Shown here piece after piece: positions 1 through 6,999 of a stretch of 10,903 bases of DNA; position 1 is the first letter of the stretch, and each line of letters starts with the position of its first letter. Both the position numbers and the translations under genes were made by a program. Source of the DNA: Dehalococcoidia bacterium (lineage in GTDB: Bacteria; Chloroflexota; Dehalococcoidia; SZUA-161); NCBI GenBank assembly GCA_014859215.1, contig JACUUS010000068.1, positions 1-10,903 of the forward strand, in the 5' to 3' direction. The notes beneath the pieces are model-generated. The model made no database searches. It was not told the DNA's origin and saw nothing but the letters and a program-made list of their open reading frames with translations.

Positions 1-1
1 C

Positions 2-1252
2 CAGGCCTGTCCCGAGAGAGTGCCTTCCGAGTTCGACATGGGTCTTGGAGCGCGCCCGGCCATATATATTCCCTTTGCCCAGGCGGTCCCGAACAAGCCC
101 GTTATCGACCGCAAGAACTGCCGCTACGAGAAGTATCTCCAGTGGAAAGAGAATGGCGAAGAAGGCCCCGAGCCTGCTCAATGCCGCATCTGTGAGGGAG
201 TGTGTCCCACGGATGCAATCGATCGAACTCAAGAAGACGAGATATTCACCGAGAAATTCGGCGCCATACTTGTCACCACCGGATTCAAGACCTTCGATTT
301 CAGTGTTTACGGCGAATACGGGTCGGGCAGATATCCTGACGTGATAAGCTCGCTTCAGCTTGAAAGGCTCATGTCCGCTGCCGGTCCTACCGGCGGAGAG
401 GTCCTGCGGCCTTCGGACGGGCACCACGTGAAGAACGTTGTCTTCATCCAGTGCGTCGGGTCCCGGGACGACAAGGTCGGCAGGCCTTATTGCAGCAAGG
501 TATGCTGCATGTACACAGCCAAACATGCCGTTATGCTCAGGGAACACGATCCCGAGTGCCAGTCATATGTCTTCTATATAGACATACGGGCCGGAGGAAA
601 GGATTTCGAAGAGTTCGCACGGCGCGCCCAGGAAGAGACCGGAGCCCTGTACCTGCGGGGAAGAGTGTCCCAGGTTTACCAGGAGGGTAACAGGCTCAAG
701 GTGCTCGGCGAGGACTCACTCATCGGCAGGCCCGTTGAGATCACTGCCGACCTGGTAGTACTCGCTACAGGCATGGAGCCGAGCGATAACGCCGACAAGC
801 TCGCGCAGACCCTTAATATAAGCTATAACACTCACAACTTCCTTATCGAGGCACATCCCAAGCTGCGGCCGGTCGAAACACAGACAGACGGAATATTCGT
901 AGCTGGGGCTAGTGTGGGCCCACGGGATATCCCCGAATGCGTCGCACACGGCAGCGCCGCTGCGGCTAAGGCAATCGGCCTCCTGAGCCAGGAAACCCTG
1001 ACCACCGATCCGCTTACCTCGGTCGTTGACCCGATGAAATGTGTCGGCTGTTTCGCCTGCAAAGAGGTGTGTCCCTTCAACGCGCCGGAAGAACAGATTA
1101 CCCGGGACAAGCGGAAGATCTCATCCATTAACGAAAGCCTGTGCAAAGGATGCGGTCTCTGCGTCGTCGCCTGCCGCTGCGGTGCAATGAACCTGCGCGG
1201 CTTCACCAGTCAACAACTGCTTTCGGAGGTTCTCACGCTTGCCAGAAAATGA
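2..1252 (+). CDS. hdrA: HdrA-like flavin/iron-sulfur heterodisulfide reductase subunit A, 5'-truncated by window edge
   Basis: The frame is open to the left edge, so this is the C-terminal ~416 residues of a protein usually around 650 aa; the GTG at position 20 is internal, because the reading before it (QACPERVPSEFDMGLG) is typical HdrA sequence. Numbering from that GTG, I see the Cys cluster C34/C55/C58/C62, the HdrA signature QCVGSRD (144-150) followed by YCSKVCCMYTAKHA (157-170), the C-terminal flavin-fold segment GIFVAGASVGPRDIPE (291-306), and two ferredoxin-type 4Fe-4S motifs, C341/C344/C347/C351 and C375/C378/C381/C385. In the family HdrA is a cytoplasmic FAD protein and the site of flavin-based electron bifurcation. 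The next genes are MvhD/Flx-type, supporting an NADH-linked Hdr-Flx complex rather than a methanogen Hdr-Mvh complex. The FAD-binding N terminus, and any hdrB or hdrC, lie outside the window. Confidence 0.93.
   Translation, partial: QACPERVPSEFDMGLGARPAIYIPFAQAVPNKPVIDRKNCRYEKYLQWKENGEEGPEPAQCRICEGVCPTDAIDRTQEDEIFTEKFGAILVTTGFKTFDFSVYGEYGSGRYPDVISSLQLERLMSAAGPTGGEVLRPSDGHHVKNVVFIQCVGSRDDKVGRPYCSKVCCMYTAKHAVMLREHDPECQSYVFYIDIRAGGKDFEEFARRAQEETGALYLRGRVSQVYQEGNRLKVLGEDSLIGRPVEITADLVVLATGMEPSDNADKLAQTLNISYNTHNFLIEAHPKLRPVETQTDGIFVAGASVGPRDIPECVAHGSAAAAKAIGLLSQETLTTDPLTSVVDPMKCVGCFACKEVCPFNAPEEQITRDKRKISSINESLCKGCGLCVVACRCGAMNLRGFTSQQLLSEVLTLARK
1225..1230 (+). promoter_or_regulatory. Ribosome binding site deciding the TTG start of mvhD/flxD
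   Basis: GGAGGT lies 8 nt before a TTG at 1239, inside the end of hdrA. This is the best Shine-Dalgarno sequence near the junction and supports a TTG start overlapping hdrA by 14 nt, consistent with translational coupling. Confidence 0.75.
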
Positions 1253-1646
1253 GCCCCTGATCATCGGCTTTTTGTGTAACTGGTGCAGCTACGCCGGGGC
1301 GGATATGGCCGGGACCAGCCGGCAGTCGTATCCCACCAATATACGTATAATAAGGGTGCCCTGCTCAGGGCGTGTGGACCCTCTGTTGATCGTGAAATCA
1401 TTTGAGCAGGGAGCTGATGCGGTCCTGGTGGCGGGATGCCACCCTGGGGACTGCCACTACAACGAAGGCAATTACTACGCCCGGCGCCGCTTCGCCCTCC
1501 TGAGGGATTTGCTGGACTTCACGGGCATCGGCAAGGAGCGTTTCCGGGTAGAATGGGTTTCAGCCTCAGAAGGGAAGCGTTTCGCCAGGATAGTATCCCA
1601 GTTCACGGAGGACATCAGAAAGCTCGGACCGAGGACAACGGCGTAA
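1239..1646 (+). CDS. mvhD: MvhD/FlxD-family [2Fe-2S] electron-transfer protein
   Basis: This 135-aa protein has the length and motifs of the methyl-viologen-reducing hydrogenase delta-subunit family (FlxD in bacterial flox clusters). Visible cysteines are C13 and C16 (CNWCSYAGAD), C42 (PCSGRVDP) and C67/C72 (GCHPGDCHY), the family's [2Fe-2S] ligand set. In the family it docks on HdrA and passes electrons between the NAD(P)H or hydrogenase module and the HdrA flavin. It starts at TTG 1239 behind a strong GGAGGT, overlaps hdrA by 14 nt, and its stop abuts the ATG of the next gene directly. No hydrogenase gene is near, and the following genes are Flx-like, so the FlxD role is more likely than a hydrogenase role. 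The family call is firm; the partner is inferred from neighbours. Confidence 0.92.
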   Translation: MPENEPLIIGFLCNWCSYAGADMAGTSRQSYPTNIRIIRVPCSGRVDPLLIVKSFEQGADAVLVAGCHPGDCHYNEGNYYARRRFALLRDLLDFTGIGKERFRVEWVSASEGKRFARIVSQFTEDIRKLGPRTTA

Positions 1647-2504
1647 ATGGATGTAGCTCAATTAGTGAGGGACAAGGCCAAAGAGCTGCTGCAAAGCAAG
1701 GCTGTCGAGCTCGTCATAGGATATGAGACGGGGAGCGACGGGCTCAATGCGCGGCCTGCCTTCATCTACGATGTGTCCGAGGTGGAACGGCTCATCTTCG
1801 ACGAAACCTGCACGCATAACCTGGCAAAGTACCTGCTCAACAAGAAGAACAGCAAAGCCGCCGTTGTCGTGAAGGGCTGCGATTCCCGTTCCCTGAATCT
1901 GCTCATAGGCGAAAAACAGGTCGAGCGCGATCAGGTCCACATAATCGGCGTGGTCTGTCCGGGAACTGTCGAATGGGGCTGGGGAGTCAAGAGCGAGAAC
2001 CGTCAGAACCGCTGCGAGTCCTGCAGGAATCACAGCCCGGTAATTTATGATACGCTGGTCGGCGAGCCTGTAAAGGAACCATACGTTGAGCAATATGCGG
2101 ATTTGAAAGAGCTCGAGGGCCGGCCCGCAGAAGAAAGGTCTGCTTTCTGGCGCGCACATGCCGAGTCCTGCCTGCGCTGCTATGCCTGCCGCCAGGCGTG
2201 CCCGGGATGCTACTGCATCGACTGCTTCGTGGAACAACTGGACCCCGAATGGGTGGGCATCACTATTGCGCCAAACGAGAACCAGATGTGGAATACCATC
2301 AGGGCTTTTCACCTGGCGGGACGCTGCACTGCCTGTAATGAGTGCGAACGAGTATGCCCCGTGGGTATACCGCTCAGTCTGCTTAACAGGAAGATGGAGC
2401 AGAAAGTGCTTGAGCTGTTCGACTACCGGGCGGGCATGCAAAACGATACGCCGGCGCCGCTCAACGCTTTCAAGAAAGACGATAAGGTTGGGATTGGAGA
2501 ATGA
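1647..2504 (+). CDS. flxC: Dicluster 4Fe-4S protein with FrhB-like N-terminal region (FlxC-like)
   Basis: This 285-aa cytoplasmic iron-sulfur protein has no signal peptide or membrane segment. Residues 1 to about 140 resemble the N-terminal part of F420-hydrogenase beta-subunit/hydrogenase-linked iron-sulfur proteins (VVVKGCDSRSLNLLIGE at 73-89, GVVCPG at 101-106, plus a C123/C126 pair). Two 4Fe-4S motifs follow: C175/C178/C181/C185-Pro, with extra cysteines C188 and C190 (CPGCYC), and C227/C230/C233/C237-Pro. It sits between mvhD and a second dicluster protein, where FlxC lies in flox-hdr clusters, so an electron-wire role between the NAD(P)H module and HdrA is inferred. The start is the ATG immediately after the mvhD stop, with GAGGA at 1631-1635 as a rather distant ribosome site. 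The symbol rests on position and architecture; whether it is truly FlxC rather than a paralogue of FlxB is uncertain. Confidence 0.8.
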   Translation: MDVAQLVRDKAKELLQSKAVELVIGYETGSDGLNARPAFIYDVSEVERLIFDETCTHNLAKYLLNKKNSKAAVVVKGCDSRSLNLLIGEKQVERDQVHIIGVVCPGTVEWGWGVKSENRQNRCESCRNHSPVIYDTLVGEPVKEPYVEQYADLKELEGRPAEERSAFWRAHAESCLRCYACRQACPGCYCIDCFVEQLDPEWVGITIAPNENQMWNTIRAFHLAGRCTACNECERVCPVGIPLSLLNRKMEQKVLELFDYRAGMQNDTPAPLNAFKKDDKVGIGE

Positions 2505-3496
2505 CCCAGGTCATCCATAAGCCGGAACTCGAATCCTGGCTGAATAAAATAGCGCAGAAGAAGACGCTGGTTGCACCGCGGAAGGTGGGCGATCTCATAG
2601 TGTTCCAGCCCGTACAGTCCGCGGCGGAAATCGAGCTCGATTTCGATAACACTGCGATATCCCCCAAGGAATTCTTCTTTCCGAAGACCGAGGTGCTGTT
2701 TACAGTGGACAGCCGGGACGGCGTTTCGGAAACAATACCGGCAAAGATCGATGCCGAAACCGTCATCTTCGGCATCCGGCCGTGCGACGCCAGAGGCATC
2801 GCCTTGCTTGACGGACCCTTCCTTGATCCGCCCTCCGACTCGCTGTGGGCCCAGCATCGGGACGAGACTACGATGATCGGCCTCGCCTGTAAACAGACCC
2901 TTCCGCAGTGTTTTTGCACCAGCATGGGCAGCGCTCCGGATGATGCTTCACACGTGGACATAATGCTCAAGGGACAGGGCGAGATATTCTCGATCGAGGC
3001 GATAACCGAAAAAGGGAAGAAACTGCTGGAAGGGGCCCGGCTGAAGACCGGCGAAGCCAAATACTCCGCGCCGTCATGCGGGACAGACGTGCCCTCGAAA
3101 GGGATTACCGGTGCCCTGAAGAAGGCGTTTACCGATCCTTACTGGAGCCGGCTTGCCGATCGCTGTCTCCACTGCAACATGTGTTCGTACCTGTGCCCCA
3201 CCTGCTACTGCTTCGACGTAAGAGACCGCCGCCGGGAGAATGTTATTGAGCGGATACGCACCTGGGAAAGCTGCCAGTCGAAGGGGTTTACCCGTATTGC
3301 AGGCGGCCACGATCCGCGCGCGGAGAAGGGTTCGCGACTGCGCCAGCGCTTCTGCCACAAACTGCTCTATTTCCCGGAGCAGTTCGGATCTATCTCCTGT
3401 GTGGGGTGCGGCCGCTGCGTCGCGTCCTGCCCGGTTAATATAGACATCAGGGAAATAATCAGAGATGTTCAAGAGCTAGGAGCCCGAGTTGGTTAA
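2501..3496 (+). CDS. flxB: Dicluster 4Fe-4S protein of the AsrA/sulfhydrogenase-beta type (FlxB-like)
   Basis: This 331-aa protein has the size of anaerobic sulfite reductase subunit A, the sulfhydrogenase beta subunit and FlxB. Motifs seen: GIRPCDARGIALLD (91-104), a CFC pair (C137/C139), C222/C225/C228/C232-Pro followed by the CYCFD continuation (235-239), and C300/C303/C306/C310-Pro. These would hold two [4Fe-4S] clusters and possibly more iron at the extra cysteines. Family members pass electrons between an FAD/NAD(P)H subunit and a catalytic partner; here the FAD/NAD(P)H subunit is the next gene. It overlaps the preceding gene by the ATGA arrangement at 2501-2504, and the following gene by 8 nt, so coupled translation is likely. 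There is no sulfite reductase catalytic subunit (AsrC) or hydrogenase nearby, which argues for the Flx-Hdr setting. Family membership is firm; the exact partner is inferred. Confidence 0.87.
   Translation: MTQVIHKPELESWLNKIAQKKTLVAPRKVGDLIVFQPVQSAAEIELDFDNTAISPKEFFFPKTEVLFTVDSRDGVSETIPAKIDAETVIFGIRPCDARGIALLDGPFLDPPSDSLWAQHRDETTMIGLACKQTLPQCFCTSMGSAPDDASHVDIMLKGQGEIFSIEAITEKGKKLLEGARLKTGEAKYSAPSCGTDVPSKGITGALKKAFTDPYWSRLADRCLHCNMCSYLCPTCYCFDVRDRRRENVIERIRTWESCQSKGFTRIAGGHDPRAEKGSRLRQRFCHKLLYFPEQFGSISCVGCGRCVASCPVNIDIREIIRDVQELGARVG
3478..3482 (+). promoter_or_regulatory. Ribosome binding site deciding the TTG start of flxA
   Basis: AGGAG lies 6 nt before a TTG at 3489, inside the end of the preceding gene. 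No ATG or GTG fits near the conserved start of the product, so TTG with this site is the best start. Confidence 0.65.
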
Positions 3497-4337
3497 GGAA
3501 GCAGCAACTGACTTGATCACAAATCCGTTCGTGCCTTTTCCGGCGACCCTGAAAAGCGCGATCGAGCTGACATCAGACGTCAAGCTGTTCACCCTTGAGC
3601 TCGACAATCCCGCGGACGAATTCGACTACAAGCCGGGACAGTTCGCCTTTGTCTCAGCTTATGGGGTGGGCGAATCGCCGTTCGGCCTTACTTCGGTGCC
3701 ATACCGCAAGGAAGGCCTGCAGTTTGCCGTCAGAAAGGTCGGAACTGTTACCACCGCCCTGCACCAGCTCGAGCCGGGCGCGAAAACGGGCGTTCGCGGT
3801 CCCTTCGGGAACTTCTTTCCCCTGGATGACTACAGGGGCAAGAACATCATCATAATCGGCGGTGGAATAGGCTTCGCGCCGCTCAGGCCCGTGATCAGGA
3901 CTGTGCTCGACAACCGCAGCGACTACGGCGACGTGATCATTATCAACGGCGCACGCACTCCCGGCGACCTGTGTTTTTCCCCGGAGTTCGACGAGTGGTC
4001 TCGCTGTCCCTGCACGAATCTCGTGCTTACAGTCGACGCAGCTGACGTAAGCTGGAACGGACGTGTCGCGCTGGTCCCTGCGGTAGTGGCCGATCTCAAA
4101 CCCTCTCCGCAAAATTCAGTAGCGATCATTTGCGGCCCACCCATCATGATAAGATTTACGCTCACAGAGATGAAGAAGCTGGGTTTTGAGGACGACCAGA
4201 TTGTGACCACTCTGGAAGGCAAAATGAAGTGCGGTCTCGGAAAATGCTTCCGCTGCAACGTGGGTGAGAAGTATGTTTGCAGGGACGGCCCGGTCTTCAC
4301 ATTCGCTCAAATATCCCGGTTCATTGAGCAGTTCTGA
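3489..4337 (+). CDS. flxA: FAD/NAD(P)H-binding [2Fe-2S] reductase (FlxA / AsrB / sulfhydrogenase-gamma family)
   Basis: This 282-aa ferredoxin-reductase-superfamily protein has an FAD-binding barrel (about 20-110; ESPFGLTS at 62-69 in the usual FAD-motif position, RGPFGNFFP at 103-111), then a nucleotide-binding domain with IIGGGIGFAPL (122-132) and ICGPPIM (214-220). It ends in a [2Fe-2S] loop, C248/C253/C256/C264 (CGLGKCFRCNVG...YVCRDGPVF), typical of AsrB, HydG, PyrK and FlxA. It should exchange hydride with NADH or NADPH and pass single electrons to the neighbouring iron-sulfur proteins. It is the last gene of the hdrA operon, overlapping the previous gene by 8 nt and followed 22 nt later by a strong hairpin terminator. 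PyrK is excluded by the absence of pyrD and the presence of hdrA/mvhD. NADH versus NADPH preference cannot be read from the sequence. Confidence 0.88.
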   Translation: MVKEAATDLITNPFVPFPATLKSAIELTSDVKLFTLELDNPADEFDYKPGQFAFVSAYGVGESPFGLTSVPYRKEGLQFAVRKVGTVTTALHQLEPGAKTGVRGPFGNFFPLDDYRGKNIIIIGGGIGFAPLRPVIRTVLDNRSDYGDVIIINGARTPGDLCFSPEFDEWSRCPCTNLVLTVDAADVSWNGRVALVPAVVADLKPSPQNSVAIICGPPIMIRFTLTEMKKLGFEDDQIVTTLEGKMKCGLGKCFRCNVGEKYVCRDGPVFTFAQISRFIEQF

Positions 4338-4358
4338 ACGCTCAAGCGTACTCAGGCG

Positions 4359-4382
4359 GAAAGGCCTCAACAGAGGCCTTTC
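4359..4382 (+). terminator. Rho-independent-type terminator between convergent operons
   Basis: A perfect 10-bp stem (GAAAGGCCTC / GAGGCCTTTC) with an AACA loop is followed by TTATTA on the + strand. It lies 22 nt after the flxA stop and 32 nt beyond the end of the convergent diaphorase operon. The T-rich tail favours + strand termination; the - strand side has no T tract, so termination in that direction would depend on the hairpin alone. The rest of the 76-nt gap shows nothing else. Confidence 0.85.
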
Positions 4383-4413
4383 TTATTATCGGAACGTTGA
4401 GCCCGGTGAAAGC

Positions 4414-5061
4414 CTACTTTATCGTGTCCACCAGGCTCCGCGTATTCTTGTCATCGCGCAGTCTGACCGGGAACACCGTCGGATAGCTGGTGAACCGTGG
4501 CACAGCTACAACGAGATCGCTGGGTATGATCCCGGTGGGGCAGATGCTGAAACACTCCTTGCAGGTCGGGCATGTTCTCAGGGCTATCTCGGGGAAAAAG
4601 ACGACCTGTCGGTCCGTGCCCCTGCCTATGAACCCCACGGCATTAGCCTTCTTGACTTCAGCGCAGTACCTGACGCAGAGTCCGCAGAGTATACAGAAGG
4701 TAGGCTCGCGCTCGAGCTTGGTTTTATCTACGCCGTACCTGTCCGCCAGTTCCTCCTTCAAGCCGGGGGAACGCGCCTGCAGGAGCTCCATGATCACTTT
4801 CCTGATCTTGTTCACCTTCTCGGTCTGGGTATTCACGACCAGGCCTTCCTCGACCGGGTAAACACAGGAAGCCACAATCCTTGACATGTTCCCCCTGGCA
4901 ATCTCCACGCTGCAGAGGCGGCACGCGCCAAACGGGGAAAGCCTGTCATCGTGACACAGCGTCGGTATTTTGATCCCCGCCTGCTTCGCGGCTTGAAGAA
5001 CCGTTGCACCTGCTTCGACAGCGACCTCCACCCCATCAATCTTCATGTTCACCTGCTTCAC
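4414..5061 (-). CDS. HoxU/NuoG-N-like 2Fe-2S and 4Fe-4S diaphorase subunit lacking the His-Cys cluster motif
   Basis: This 215-aa protein starts with a plant-type [2Fe-2S] domain (C36, C47, C50, C66; PTLCHDDRLSPFGACRLC at 33-50) and ends with two 4Fe-4S motifs: C123/C126/C129/C133 and C164/C167/C170/C174-Pro. HoxU and the NuoG N terminus normally carry a His-Cys3 [4Fe-4S] module between these; here the linker (about 85-120, MELLQARSPGLKEELADRYG region) keeps a helical look but has no cysteine at all. It should relay electrons from the NuoF-like flavin subunit to an unknown acceptor. The GTG start at 5061 overlaps the stop of the upstream nuoF-like gene (GTGA); an internal ATG at 5046 behind AGGTGA is a possible alternative. 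It is the last gene of its operon, ending with TAG at 4414-4416. The family is clear; the precise name (HoxU, truncated NuoG or a bifurcating-enzyme subunit) is not. Confidence 0.85.
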   Translation of the reverse strand: MKQVNMKIDGVEVAVEAGATVLQAAKQAGIKIPTLCHDDRLSPFGACRLCSVEIARGNMSRIVASCVYPVEEGLVVNTQTEKVNKIRKVIMELLQARSPGLKEELADRYGVDKTKLEREPTFCILCGLCVRYCAEVKKANAVGFIGRGTDRQVVFFPEIALRTCPTCKECFSICPTGIIPSDLVVAVPRFTSYPTVFPVRLRDDKNTRSLVDTIK

Positions 5062-6986
5062 TTTTCACCCCTTTTCTCACGCGATACCTTTCTCCTCAAA
5101 GGAGGGGGTGGAACCGGCTCACCAGAAAGCTTGGCCACCGCATTGAACCGGTCGGGACAGACATCGAAACATGTACCGCACTTGGTGCATTTCGACTGGT
5201 TGATGACATGGACCATGCCTTTTTCACCGGAAATAGCAGCGGTTGGACACGCCCTCAGGCAAATCATGCATGCCTGGCACTTGTCCGGCTGTATGTAGAA
5301 GGAAATCAGGTCCTTGCATACTCTGGCAGGGCACCGCTTCTCGTTTATGTGCGCTTCGTATTCGTCCCGGAAGTACTTGATGGTGGTGAGGACCGGGTTG
5401 GCAGCCGTCTGACCCAATGCGCACAGGGCTGCGTCCTTGAGCACGTCTGCCATATCTTCCATGACCTCGATGTCCCGTTCACGGCCCTCCCCGCGTACGA
5501 TGCGCCCCAGGATCTTGTCAAGATGCCTTATGCCTTCCCGGCACGGTACGCACTTGCCGCACGACTCGTCGCTGAGGAAATTGACGAAATAGTGGGCTAC
5601 ATCGACCATGCAGGTATCCTCATCCATTACGATCATTCCGCCGGAACCCATCATCGCGCCTACACGGGTAAGCTCGTCAAAATCGACAGGCTTGTCCAGG
5701 AATTCTTCCGGGATGCATCCACCCGAAGGACCGCCGGTCTGTACCGCTTTGAACTTCTTGTTGTTCAGGATACCGCCGCCGATGTCGTAAATTATCTGCC
5801 TGAGGCTGGTGCCCATTGGGACCTCGACCAGGCCGGTATTATTGACTTTGCCAACAAGGGAGAATATTTTGGTGCCTTTGCTTCCCTCGGTCCCGATGGA
5901 ACGGTACCATTCGGCGCCTTTCTTTACTATCAGCGGTATGTTCGCCCAGGTCTCGACGTTATTGAGGTTGCTGGGCTTACCCCATAGACCGCTGATCGAT
6001 GTCCGGATGTACTTTGGTCGAGGCTCGCCTACCCGGCCCTCGATGGCGCTCATGAGCGCGCTTGACTCGCCCGAGACGAAAGCGCCGGCACCCTTATGGA
6101 CTTCGACACTGAAATCGAAGCCTGAGCCCAGGATGTTCTTCCCCAGAAAACCGTATTCCTCGGCCTGCCTGATAGCCAGGAGCGTATTCTCGGTAGCAAG
6201 CGGGTACTCCTGCCGCACATAGACGAAGCCTTTGCTCGCTCCAATCGCGTACCCGCCTATGATGAGCCCCTCCAGTACGCTGTGGGGGTTGCCCTCCATC
6301 AGGGACCGGTCCATGTAAGCGCCCGGGTCGCCCTCGTCGCAGTTCACGATAACGTACCTTGCGTCCGCGGGCGAATTGCGGGTGGTCTCCCATTTGGCGC
6401 CAGCCGGGAACCCGGCGCCACCCCTGCCGCGCACGTTTGATTTCTTGACCTCGTCAAGCACTTCCTGCGGCGACATTTTGGTGACCGCCCTGGCAAGCGC
6501 TTCATACCCGCCGATGGCTATGTAGTCCTCGATGCTCCTTGGATCAATCAGCCTGTTGTTTCCGAAGACAATCCGGGACTGATGCTTGTAGAAAGGTATC
6601 TCGGACTCTTTCGATACCCTGTGTCCATTCCCGGGAATCCTGTAGGTGAGCCGCTCCACGACTTTCTGTTCCAGCAAAGTCTGGGACACTATTTCAGGGA
6701 CATCCTCCGGGCTCACCTTCAAATAGCATATCTCCAGCGGGAAAATTACGACGATCGGGCCCTTCTCGCAGAAACCGTGGCACCCGGTACGACGTATATC
6801 AACTTGCTCCGTCAAGCCCTTCGCTGAGAACTCTTTGGAGAAGGCTTCTGTCACTGCTTCGCAACCCAATGCATGGCAGCCGGTACCAGAGCAAATGGTC
6901 ACGCATAGTCTGTTCCTGTCTATACTCGACTGTATTTTCTGCCAGAGAGCATCAAGATCGGCCAGCGAGTTGATTTTGCCTGCCAT
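5058..6986 (-). CDS. nuoF: NuoF/HydB/HoxF-like NADH-binding FMN diaphorase subunit with C-terminal ferredoxin domain
   Basis: This 642-aa protein has four parts in the order of HydB/HndC-type subunits. First, an N-terminal thioredoxin-like [2Fe-2S] domain (C32/C37 in CSGTGC, C69/C73 in CHGFC). Second, the FMN/NADH core with RGRGGAGFPAGAKW (186-199), NCDEGDPGAYMDR (215-227) and GAGAFVSGESSALM (299-312), then an SLBB-like segment. Third, a 4Fe-4S site ESCGKCVPCREG (C476, C479, C482) with C522. Fourth, a C-terminal dicluster ferredoxin (C570/C573/C576/C580 and C600/C603/C606/C610). It should oxidise or reduce NAD(P)H and split electrons onto the iron-sulfur chain. The NADH loop has Ser where many NuoF proteins have Cys (GAGAYICGEE type). 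It follows the nuoE-like gene by 11 nt and overlaps the HoxU-like gene by 4 nt. A bifurcating role is possible but unproven, as no catalytic subunit is adjacent. Confidence 0.93.
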   Translation of the reverse strand: MAGKINSLADLDALWQKIQSSIDRNRLCVTICSGTGCHALGCEAVTEAFSKEFSAKGLTEQVDIRRTGCHGFCEKGPIVVIFPLEICYLKVSPEDVPEIVSQTLLEQKVVERLTYRIPGNGHRVSKESEIPFYKHQSRIVFGNNRLIDPRSIEDYIAIGGYEALARAVTKMSPQEVLDEVKKSNVRGRGGAGFPAGAKWETTRNSPADARYVIVNCDEGDPGAYMDRSLMEGNPHSVLEGLIIGGYAIGASKGFVYVRQEYPLATENTLLAIRQAEEYGFLGKNILGSGFDFSVEVHKGAGAFVSGESSALMSAIEGRVGEPRPKYIRTSISGLWGKPSNLNNVETWANIPLIVKKGAEWYRSIGTEGSKGTKIFSLVGKVNNTGLVEVPMGTSLRQIIYDIGGGILNNKKFKAVQTGGPSGGCIPEEFLDKPVDFDELTRVGAMMGSGGMIVMDEDTCMVDVAHYFVNFLSDESCGKCVPCREGIRHLDKILGRIVRGEGRERDIEVMEDMADVLKDAALCALGQTAANPVLTTIKYFRDEYEAHINEKRCPARVCKDLISFYIQPDKCQACMICLRACPTAAISGEKGMVHVINQSKCTKCGTCFDVCPDRFNAVAKLSGEPVPPPPLRRKVSREKRGEK

Positions 6987-6993
6987 TTAACCA

Positions 6994-6999
6994 CTCCTT
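6994..6999 (-). promoter_or_regulatory. Ribosome binding site of the nuoF-like gene
   Basis: On the - strand AAGGAG lies 7 nt before the ATG at 6986 and overlaps the TAA of the nuoE-like gene (6998-7000), so reinitiation or coupling between the two genes is likely. Confidence 0.75.

Noticed and set aside
1662..2441. Long antisense open frame (259 codons) opposite the flxC-like gene
   Set aside because: It is a shadow of a clearly conserved gene in GC-rich DNA, with no ribosome site or domain sense.
5004..5987. Long + strand open frame (327 codons) opposite the nuoF-like gene
   Set aside because: It is antisense to a strongly conserved protein, and its translation shows no recognisable domain; a codon-structure shadow.
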